Shown here: one piece after another, positions 28,365-35,436 of the stretch | Position numbering within the stretch: position 1 is the first letter of the stretch | How the letters are laid out: each line of letters begins with the position of its first letter | Origin: Aporhodopirellula rubra | GTDB lineage: Bacteria; Planctomycetota; Planctomycetia; Pirellulales; Pirellulaceae | Assembly: GCF_014192335.1 (NCBI RefSeq) | Contig: NZ_JACHXU010000018.1 | Location: 111,835-175,834, forward strand | Reading direction: 5' to 3' | Length of the DNA stretch: 64,000 nt | Position numbers and translations under genes: made by a program | Notes under the pieces: model-generated | Database searches by the model: none | What the model was told of the DNA's origin: nothing | What the model saw: the letters and a program-made list of their open reading frames with translations, nothing else

Positions 28365-29555
28365 GTGCACGTGGCAAAAAAGAAATCCAACCAACGCAGA
28401 ACGCAGCTGCCGCGAGTCGCGGTCCTAGTGGACACGTCGACTCAGTGGGGACGTCAGATCATTCGCGGTGTGACCAGTTACGCTCAACAGAATGGGCCAT
28501 GGCACCTGCAAGTGGAACCGCGCGGACGCGATGATCGCATGCAACTCCCACGCGACTGGGATGGTGACGGCATCATCGCGCGGATCGCAAATACAACGCT
28601 CGCAAAAGACTTGAGCGAGCGTTCCGCCGCGATCATCAACATCTCAGGGATCAACCTCTCGGGCTATCACTTTCGACGCGTCATGACCGATTACAATGCG
28701 GTCGCCTCCCTCGCCGCAGAACATTTTCGCTCACGTGGATTCCAACGATTTGCCTACGTCGGACCGCTTAAGGTGTCTTATGTCAAAAGCCACGCCGACG
28801 CGTTCGAACAACGGATTGTGGCCGACGGCGGCCAGCTGCAGCGATTCAATTACGCTTACGAATCGATGTCGAGCGAACGTTGGCAAGTCCAGCGTCGCCG
28901 GCTCAGCCGATGGTTGGCCAACCTGGAAAAGCCGGTTGCGATTTTTTGCTGGGGAACAGCGGCGTCATGCCAACTTCTCGACATTTGCCGCCTCGACAGC
29001 ATCATCGTTCCCGACGAAGTGGCCGTGTTGGCGGGCGATAATGACGATGTCATTTCGGCGACGACCGTTCCGCCGATGTCCGCGATTCTGAATCCCGCCC
29101 TGCAGATCGGCTTTCACGCCGCACAACGACTCGATCGGATGATGAAGAACGTTCGCGACGAAGACGACGACGAGCTGATTCCTCCCATCGAAGTGGTGAC
29201 ACGCGGTTCGACAGATGTCCTGGCGATCGAAGACGACGAACTGCTGCGAGCGGTTCGCTACATGCGAGAACACGCGTTTTCGCCGCTGACCGTGAAAGAA
29301 GTCGCCGATTCGGTTCCGTTGACCCGCCGCAGCCTGGAACGCAAATTCAGGGAATGGGTCGGCCGATCACCGTTAGCGGAAATCCATCGACTCCGAATCG
29401 CGCGCGTCAAAGAACTCTTAGCTACAACAGACATGCCGATGTCGCGGATATCCCTCGCGACCGGTTTCGGTACCCCAGAATACATGGCGACCGCGTTCAA
29501 AAAGGAAATGAACATGACGCCCCTGCGATACCGCTCGATGACACGCGCTCGCTAA
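28365..29555 (+). CDS. XylR-like AraC-family transcriptional regulator
   Basis: 396 residues, cytoplasmic. Residues ~15-285 form a LacI/periplasmic-binding-type sensor (RVAVLVDTSTQWGRQIIRGV, RSRGFQRFAYVG, VAVLAGDNDDVISATTVPPM), as in E. coli XylR. Residues ~300-396 are an AraC double helix-turn-helix (FSPLTVKEVADSVPLTRRSL, MSRISLATGFGTPEYMATAF). The start is GTG at 28365 or 28371; AAAGG suits the latter. The sensor probably binds a sugar from the degraded glycan and then activates its targets. Candidate operators with 21-bp half-site spacing lie at 12229, 26091, 26212, 28288 and 29698. Confidence 0.9.
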   Translation: MHVAKKKSNQRRTQLPRVAVLVDTSTQWGRQIIRGVTSYAQQNGPWHLQVEPRGRDDRMQLPRDWDGDGIIARIANTTLAKDLSERSAAIINISGINLSGYHFRRVMTDYNAVASLAAEHFRSRGFQRFAYVGPLKVSYVKSHADAFEQRIVADGGQLQRFNYAYESMSSERWQVQRRRLSRWLANLEKPVAIFCWGTAASCQLLDICRLDSIIVPDEVAVLAGDNDDVISATTVPPMSAILNPALQIGFHAAQRLDRMMKNVRDEDDDELIPPIEVVTRGSTDVLAIEDDELLRAVRYMREHAFSPLTVKEVADSVPLTRRSLERKFREWVGRSPLAEIHRLRIARVKELLATTDMPMSRISLATGFGTPEYMATAFKKEMNMTPLRYRSMTRAR

Positions 29556-29909
29556 CGCAGACGCACTAACGCAGGCACGCTGAGCAAGAGCCGCAACAGC
29601 CCCGACCACCAAACGCCCCGATCCAGCGGTCGAGATTCCGCCAAATTGATGCGGTCTATCGTCACCCACTTGCTCGGAAAGCCCGTCCCGCCCGGGGATG
29701 TCGCATATCTAAAGAATTATGCCGCAATTGCAAACTTGGGTCTTGGTTGCAACGTGGTTAGCCTAGTACCCACGCACCTCTTTCAAAACGTCATCAAGGC
29801 TCGGCTTTAAGAACTCTTGATGACGGTACCGCACCACCCCACCTGCATCCCACCTCCAATGGTGCCCCACCTTCAACGCCGCCGAACGCTAATCCGCTCG
29901 GTTCAGATC
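29556..29909. other. Leader region of the GH16 operon
   Basis: 354 bases between the regulator stop and the GH16 start, same strand. It contains the operator copy at 29698-29727 and must hold the GH16 promoter. The first ~100 bases are GC-rich without recognisable coding content. An in-frame extension of the GH16 frame back to 29817 lacks a ribosome-binding site and a signal-peptide pattern, and is treated as untranslated leader. Confidence 0.45.
29698..29727 (-). promoter_or_regulatory. XylR/AraC-type operator (copy 5, GH16 operon)
   Basis: Read on the minus strand: TTGCGGCAT (29727-29719) and ATGCGACAT (29706-29698), 21 bp apart, with ATTCTTTAGAT in the spacer. It lies 183 bases upstream of the plus-strand GH16 start, so relative to its gene it has the same orientation as copies 1, 2 and 4. 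Confidence 0.75.
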
Positions 29910-31175
29910 ATGAAAGTCATACCCTCACTCTTGCTATCGCTCCTCGTGTGCATCTGCTCGCGAAACTCCACTGCCCAGCAGCCCGATGTTGCGAATCAAT
30001 CCGCAACCGATCTCTCGAAATGGAAACTCGTTTGGCAAGACGATTTTGACTATCCAGACGATCAACTGGATACAAACTGGATCGCCCAAAACGGACCGAG
30101 TGGCCACATCCTCTGTAGCCGCTGGCGAGAAAACGTCGTGGTATCCAACGGCATCTTGCAACTGATCAACCGAAAAGAAAATCGCGGCGGTCAAGAATGG
30201 ACCTCAGGCAATATTTGGACAAAAATGAAATTCAAATACGGCTTCTTCGAATGCCGTTATCGATATGCCGAGGCGACCGGCACCAACAACTCATTTTGGT
30301 TGATGACCAAAGGCCCTGAACCCACCGAGGGCAAACGGTTCGAAATCGACATCAACGAAGGTCACTATCCCAACGAAGTGAACACGAACATTCACAACTG
30401 GTCGGATGTCGTGACGAACGCCGATGGCAAAAAGACTCACCCCAGCAACCATCTGGGAATCGCCTTCGGCAACCGTCCCGATTACACAATCCCATTCGAA
30501 ATCCCAGTAACCACCAACAAACTCCGATTGACCTCGACGAGCGCCCCGCACTTTCACATCCGCGAGTTCCGAATTTTCCCCGCAAACGGAAGCGATTATC
30601 CTGACGCGTTTTCAACAACAGCTGATCAAGACATCCCTGGTCTCGTTAACTACGCCCGATCTCCCGACGTTCAGATCACCGCGAATGGGGTCTACAACAA
30701 CCAGACAAAACCAACACACGCCGCCGATGGCAAGATCACGACGAGCTGGATTTCACCCGCCGACGGAGAAAAATGGCTGCAATTCGAATGGCCATCCCCC
30801 ATCACGATTGGATGCATCCAGTTCATCAATGGTTGGCCAGACAAAGGCAAGTGGACCGGTTTAGGGCAACTGAACAACTACACGATTCAGGCCTACATCG
30901 ACGAGCAATGGCAAAAAGTTTCGACAATGGATTCCAAAGACATCGCGAACTTTGGTGCGGACTATCACACCTACGGTTTGCAGTGGGACGAGAACAAACT
31001 CGTTTTCTACCACGACGGAAAAGAGATTCGGCGAGAGCAGAACACGTTCTGTTTTAGCGAAACGCCCATTTGGTTGAGTCTAGCGATCATCCGCTGGGCA
31101 GGCCCGCTCACAGACGATTTGGACGGTTCCAGCATGAAAGTGGATTGGGTTCGTTACTATCAAAAGTCGAAATAA
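29910..31175 (+). CDS. GH16 glycoside hydrolase with an F5/8C-like module nested in the catalytic domain
   Basis: 421 residues from the ATG at 29910; signal peptide SLLLSLLVCICSRNSTAQ. The GH16 jelly roll begins KLVWQDDFDYPD; the catalytic E-x-D-x-x-E motif is FEIDINE (Glu145, Asp147, Glu150). The fold resumes at FGADYHTYGLQWDENKLVFY and ends MKVDWVRYY, all typical of GH16. Between about residues 187 and 347 an extra ~160 residues interrupt the fold: first a segment like the C-terminal half of a discoidin domain (IPVTTNKLRLTSTSAP, HIREFRIF), then one like its N-terminal half (ITANGVYNNQTKPTHAADGK, TTSWISPADGEKWLQFEW, IGCIQFINGW). GH16 includes carrageenases, agarases, porphyranases and laminarinases; the subfamily is not assignable by eye. 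An operator copy lies upstream; the next gene follows after 34 bases. Confidence 0.87.
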   Translation: MKVIPSLLLSLLVCICSRNSTAQQPDVANQSATDLSKWKLVWQDDFDYPDDQLDTNWIAQNGPSGHILCSRWRENVVVSNGILQLINRKENRGGQEWTSGNIWTKMKFKYGFFECRYRYAEATGTNNSFWLMTKGPEPTEGKRFEIDINEGHYPNEVNTNIHNWSDVVTNADGKKTHPSNHLGIAFGNRPDYTIPFEIPVTTNKLRLTSTSAPHFHIREFRIFPANGSDYPDAFSTTADQDIPGLVNYARSPDVQITANGVYNNQTKPTHAADGKITTSWISPADGEKWLQFEWPSPITIGCIQFINGWPDKGKWTGLGQLNNYTIQAYIDEQWQKVSTMDSKDIANFGADYHTYGLQWDENKLVFYHDGKEIRREQNTFCFSETPIWLSLAIIRWAGPLTDDLDGSSMKVDWVRYYQKSK

Positions 31176-31209
31176 ATTCACCTTCGAACGCCCCACCGAG
31201 ATCCAATTC

Positions 31210-32364
31210 ATGCAACGCGGCCTCTCTTTTTTCTTCGCTCTCTCCACGGCAATCATTTGCCAAAAAACGACACTCGGCCAACAAAATCAGCAGCTGTCAC
31301 CGGCATCCTCACCAACCGTGGAAAACGAAGACACGGCCAATGATGACTCATTAAACCTGGACATCCATTCGATGCGCCAACCAGCCCCCGAGCACGCGAA
31401 GTTCATCGATAACGACTTCTACATTTGGGGCGCCAGCATGATCCAAGACGGCAACGGTGTCAGCCATCTGCTCTACAGTCGTTGGCCTCGTCACATGGGG
31501 CACAATGCTTGGGTCACCCACTCTGAAATCGCTCACGCGGTCGCCGATAACCCGCTCGGTCCTTACCGGCATGTCGATGTGGCACTCCCCAATCGCGGCG
31601 AACATTTCTGGGACGGATTGTGCACTCACAACCCCACCGTTCATTCATTCAATGGTAAGCATTACCTTTACTACATGGGAAACACCGGCGATGGGAAAGT
31701 GATGCAATCACTCAATTGGATTCATCGCAACAACCAACGCATTGGTGTCGCCGTTGCCGATTCGCCCAGCGGCCCGTGGAAGCGTTTCGACAAACCACTC
31801 ATCGACGTCAGCGACGATCCTGATGCCCCCGATGCCGCCGTGACCAGCAACCCGTCAATCTGTCGCCGGTCCGATGGTACATTTGTCTTGGTCTACAAAG
31901 CCGTCGGCAAAAAGCACTCACCTCCGGGCTATGGACCAGTGGTTCATATGGTCGCGACATCTGAATCTCCGACGGGTCATTTCGTCAAACACGACGCACC
32001 CATCTTCGTCCGCGAAGGCGATCGATTCCCGGGAGAAGACCCCTACATTTGGAGCCAAGGTCACAAACTATGGGCGATTCTCAAGGACAACCACGGCGCC
32101 TTCACCGACGCGGGACAGTCACTCGTTCTGTTCGAGTCGCTCGACGGATTCGATTGGAAACTGGCGAAGCATCCGCTTGTTTCAACGCTCGACGTGACAT
32201 GGGAACATAAGGGGCTTCAAAACCTTCGTCATCTCGAACGGCCGCAACTCTGGTTCGAGGACGGAATTCCCAAAGTACTGTTTTGCGCCGCCGACGACGA
32301 CAACCAGCGTGAACACTCCTACAACGTTCACATTCCGTTGCAACCCAACGACAGCAAACCGTAA
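31210..32364 (+). CDS. Five-bladed beta-propeller glycosidase (GH43/GH117-like superfamily)
   Basis: 384 residues, exported (FFFALSTAIICQKTTLGQ). Propeller blades are recognisable: KFIDNDFYIWGASMIQDGNG, FWDGLCTHNPTVHSFNGKHY, NNQRIGVAVADSPSGPWKRF, AAVTSNPSICRRSDGTFVLV, and PGEDPYIWSQGHKLWAILKD. The A-x-S-P-x-G-P-W and N-P-S/T patterns are typical of the GH43/32/68/117/130 superfamily. Candidate catalytic acids are the Asp in DNDFYIW and the Glu in GEDPYIW. The family number cannot be fixed; an exo-acting galactosidase or anhydrogalactosidase would fit the locus (inference). It lies 34 bases behind the GH16 gene, so the two form one operon. Confidence 0.7.
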   Translation: MQRGLSFFFALSTAIICQKTTLGQQNQQLSPASSPTVENEDTANDDSLNLDIHSMRQPAPEHAKFIDNDFYIWGASMIQDGNGVSHLLYSRWPRHMGHNAWVTHSEIAHAVADNPLGPYRHVDVALPNRGEHFWDGLCTHNPTVHSFNGKHYLYYMGNTGDGKVMQSLNWIHRNNQRIGVAVADSPSGPWKRFDKPLIDVSDDPDAPDAAVTSNPSICRRSDGTFVLVYKAVGKKHSPPGYGPVVHMVATSESPTGHFVKHDAPIFVREGDRFPGEDPYIWSQGHKLWAILKDNHGAFTDAGQSLVLFESLDGFDWKLAKHPLVSTLDVTWEHKGLQNLRHLERPQLWFEDGIPKVLFCAADDDNQREHSYNVHIPLQPNDSKP

Positions 32365-32413
32365 TCACGTCAACGAGCGGCAAAGTTAAAGAGAAACGCC
32401 AACGACTCACGCC

Positions 32414-32438
32414 GAGCGAAACGCGTCGCCGTTTGCTC
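32414..32438. terminator. Possible terminator hairpin between convergent genes
   Basis: GAGC-G-AAACG and CGTTT-GCTC form a nine-pair stem with one bulged G and a six-base loop, between the propeller gene (ending 32364) and the convergent sulfatase (ending 32466). There is no clear T-tract on either side, so this is tentative. Confidence 0.35.
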
Positions 32439-32465
32439 TGACGATTCTATCGAACGACTCGTGAA

Positions 32466-33992
32466 CTAGTTTTCGACCACGGCATTCGGTGGCAGCGGAA
32501 CCTCGTTGGCGATTCGCCAGTGAACCAATTCGGCGAGTAACCGCTCGGCCGTCTCGGGTTGGGTCGCGGCTAAGTTGTGTTCTTCCTTCGGATCCCGGCC
32601 GAGATCATAAAGTTCCAGCTTCCCGGTGGCTAAAAACTGAATCAGCTTGTACGAACCTTTGCGGATGACCGAGCAAGTCCCGTGTTTGTACTGACTCGCC
32701 AAATGCCAGAACAACGGCCGTTTTTTCAACGCCGCGTCGTCAGCTTGGAAGAGCGGCGTGATCGATTGACCGTCGAGTACTCCGTCATATTCGATTCCCG
32801 CCAAATCCATGAACGTCGGAAAGAAATCCAAACCCATGATTGGCACTTCCGTTCGCCGTGGATTGATCTTCCCGGGCCAATTAATGAACGTGGGCACGCG
32901 GATTCCACCTTCGTAAATATGCCCTTTGGATTCACGCAGGAGATCATTGCTGCGCCCGTTCTGACCGTTGTCGGACGTGAAGATGATCAACGTATTTTCG
33001 CGAAGTCCGTTCTCGACGAGAAACTGTTCGATGCGACCGATGTTGTCGTCGAGCGACTCGATCATCGTTGCGTACTCGGCCTCTAGAACCTTCTGTTTTC
33101 CCGTGTTCGTTCCCTGTCCGGTGACAGGATCGCCAGATTTGTTCAGATACTTTTCGAGCAAACTCTTGCTACGGGCTCGCAATGGCCGGTGAACGGTGTA
33201 GTAGTGCAGGTTGATGAAAAACGGACCTTCCTTGTGAACGTCCATGAACTCGATCGCTTCGTCGGTGAGTCGATCGGTCAACCATTCGTCGTCCGGTTTC
33301 TGTTCCAAGAACGGATTGCTGAACGGTGCGAAATACCCTCCGGTTTCGCTGTCGTATCCGCCCACCTCGAGTGCCGGATCGCCTCGATAGGTGCCCGCGA
33401 CGTTCTTCAAGTAACCACGGCCTTCGGGATAGTACTTTCGACACGCCTCGGACTTGTGATACTCGACCCAACTGAAATCAGAGGGACTGGGCTGCCCCAG
33501 CTTCTTTTGCAATGGAAAACTCGCTGCCAGTTCAGCCCGGGGATAGGGTCCAACGAGATGCCATTTGCCAATGTGGATCGATCGGTAACCGGCGTCAGCG
33601 AGTGGCTCGCTGTACATCGTGTGCTCCTCGCCGACAGTCCAGCGAGAAAAGAGGTTCTCTCGGTCCGATCCTTTTTCGAGCACAGGAACCGTGTACACAC
33701 CCGTACGAAATGACTGTTTCCCCGTTGCGAGTGCCGCCCGAGACGGAGAACACGTCGGATACATGTATGCGTATTCGAAAACCACCCCGTCCTTGGCCAA
33801 CCGATCAATATTGGGCGTTTCATAGAACGTCGATCCGTTGAACCCGACATCGGCGTAACCAAGATCGTCGACCAAGACAAATACAATGTTAGGCTTTTGC
33901 ATCGGCACGTCGGCAGCGTGAACGTGGTTCCCCGCTGCGTGCAGGACAGCGATCAACAAGCTCAACAAAACGACACGCGTTTGAGAGTCCAT
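32466..33992 (-). CDS. S1-family sulfatase
   Basis: 508 residues from the ATG at 33992, which has GGAG just upstream; the frame to 34091 is longer but unsupported. Signal peptide VVLLSLLIAVLHAAGNHVHA. Conserved blocks: NIVFVLVDDLGYADVGFNGS, the formylglycine site CSPSR at Cys81 (PTCSPSRAALATGKQ), HIGKWHLVGPYP, and IFTSDNGQNGRSNDLLRESK. It would remove sulfate esters outside the cytoplasm. It converges on the GH16-propeller operon and starts ~160 bases from the divergent ycaQ-like gene. It probably belongs functionally to the sulfated-glycan locus, but no operator copy was found before it. Confidence 0.9.
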   Translation of the reverse strand: MDSQTRVVLLSLLIAVLHAAGNHVHAADVPMQKPNIVFVLVDDLGYADVGFNGSTFYETPNIDRLAKDGVVFEYAYMYPTCSPSRAALATGKQSFRTGVYTVPVLEKGSDRENLFSRWTVGEEHTMYSEPLADAGYRSIHIGKWHLVGPYPRAELAASFPLQKKLGQPSPSDFSWVEYHKSEACRKYYPEGRGYLKNVAGTYRGDPALEVGGYDSETGGYFAPFSNPFLEQKPDDEWLTDRLTDEAIEFMDVHKEGPFFINLHYYTVHRPLRARSKSLLEKYLNKSGDPVTGQGTNTGKQKVLEAEYATMIESLDDNIGRIEQFLVENGLRENTLIIFTSDNGQNGRSNDLLRESKGHIYEGGIRVPTFINWPGKINPRRTEVPIMGLDFFPTFMDLAGIEYDGVLDGQSITPLFQADDAALKKRPLFWHLASQYKHGTCSVIRKGSYKLIQFLATGKLELYDLGRDPKEEHNLAATQPETAERLLAELVHWRIANEVPLPPNAVVEN

Positions 33993-34155
33993 TTTTTCTC
34001 CGATGGTGTGAACAGTAATGACGGTCATTGTAACTCGTCCGCCCTCTGCATGTTTCCCCGGTGGCAGCCACCGTGGCAGCCACCGGGACATCGCTCAGCT
34101 AAATTAGCTTGCTCGTCGATCTCAACCCGTCCACGTCCTCCACTGTGTCATCCTC

Positions 34156-35355
34156 GTGCAATCGTTTGAACTCTCCATTCCACAAGCCAGGCGACTGGTC
34201 CTCCGATGCCAGGGCCTCCACAAAAAAAGCCCGCTCGGCCGCGGCACTGTGGGAGCGTTGAAATGTATCGAACAGCTAGGCTACATCCAGATCGACACGA
34301 TCTCGGTTGTCCAACGAGCCCATCATCACACCCTCTGGACTCGGGTGCTGGACTTTCGGAAAGAACACCTCGACGCGTTACAAAAAGATCGCAAGGTCTT
34401 CGAATACTGGGCACACGCGGCCTCGTATCTGCCGATGCGAGATTTTCGGTTCAGCCTTCCTTACATGAACGCCATCGCCGGCGGGCAAAAACACTGGCAC
34501 ACGCCCGACAAAAAACTCATGCAACGAATGATTCGGCACATTCGCACCGAAGGCCCCGTGATGGCTCGGCATTTCGAAGACACCGGGGAGGGAAAGTCTC
34601 ATTTTTGGGGTGGCTCCAAACCGGCCAAGATCGCGCTCGAACAACTTTTCATCGAGGGTGAACTGATGATCAGTCATCGCGAAGGGTTTCAAAAGGTGTT
34701 TGATCTCACCGAACGAGTTCTGCCCCGCAGTGTCGACACCCGTATTCCATCACACGAAGAGTTTCTTCGGCACCTGATCACTCGAACGATTCAGGCACAG
34801 GGAATCGCCTCGGAACCGGAGATCCGATATCTCCGCAAAGGAATCAAAGCCGACCTGTCTCGGCAAATTCAACAGATGATCCACGACGGTGAAATCGTTG
34901 AGGTGAAGATCCAAGAAAATCCCACGTCGTACTATTCCACGCCTGAACTCGTCGAAACAGGCGTCTCCACTCGCACGTCGAAACGAACCCATCTTCTATC
35001 TCCGTTTGACAACTTCGTTATCCAGCGAAAACGGATCGCGGCGTTATTCGACTTCGACTACCAGATCGAATGCTACGTGCCGAAACACAAACGGCAGCAC
35101 GGTTACTTTTGCCTGCCGATACTTTTTGGTGATACGATCATAGGGCGATTGGATCCCAAGGCAGACAAACGTGAAAAGACTCTGCGAATCGAAAACCTCG
35201 TCCTCGAAAAACCAGTCTCACAAAAAGAGCAACTAACTCGGCAACTTGCGAGCACACTCCGCGACTTTGCCGAGTTCAATCAGTGCACCGACTGCCGCAT
35301 TCTCAAAAGCAATGACAAAAAGTTCGCGAAAGACCTTGCCAAAGTTCTCGGCTAA
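34156..35355 (+). CDS. ycaQ: YcaQ-like winged-helix DNA glycosylase
   Basis: 399 residues, cytoplasmic. The sequence matches the HTH_42/YcaQ family: an N-terminal winged-helix stretch (SIPQARRLVLRCQGLHKKSP), then GYIQIDTISVVQRAHHHTLW with the Q-x-D catalytic motif at Gln45/Asp47, and WAHAASYLPMRDFRF. The later SPFDNFVIQRKRIAALFDFD and PKHKRQHGYFCLPILFGDTI blocks are also family signatures. E. coli YcaQ unhooks DNA interstrand crosslinks; that role is assumed here by homology. The start is GTG at 34156 without a strong ribosome-binding site. It is divergent from the sulfatase and 81 bases before an unrecognised gene; a housekeeping gene bordering the glycan locus. Confidence 0.85.
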   Translation: MQSFELSIPQARRLVLRCQGLHKKSPLGRGTVGALKCIEQLGYIQIDTISVVQRAHHHTLWTRVLDFRKEHLDALQKDRKVFEYWAHAASYLPMRDFRFSLPYMNAIAGGQKHWHTPDKKLMQRMIRHIRTEGPVMARHFEDTGEGKSHFWGGSKPAKIALEQLFIEGELMISHREGFQKVFDLTERVLPRSVDTRIPSHEEFLRHLITRTIQAQGIASEPEIRYLRKGIKADLSRQIQQMIHDGEIVEVKIQENPTSYYSTPELVETGVSTRTSKRTHLLSPFDNFVIQRKRIAALFDFDYQIECYVPKHKRQHGYFCLPILFGDTIIGRLDPKADKREKTLRIENLVLEKPVSQKEQLTRQLASTLRDFAEFNQCTDCRILKSNDKKFAKDLAKVLG

Positions 35356-35436
35356 TTCCGAACCACGTTGGTCCCCTTTCGAACGCGTCTGATTACGACC
35401 GACCATGCCACCACGTTTTCTCTCAAGCGATCGTTC

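Noticed and set aside
31210..32364. Calling the propeller enzyme GH117 (anhydrogalactosidase)
   Set aside because: The fold class fits, but I could not match GH117-specific motifs, so only the superfamily is given.
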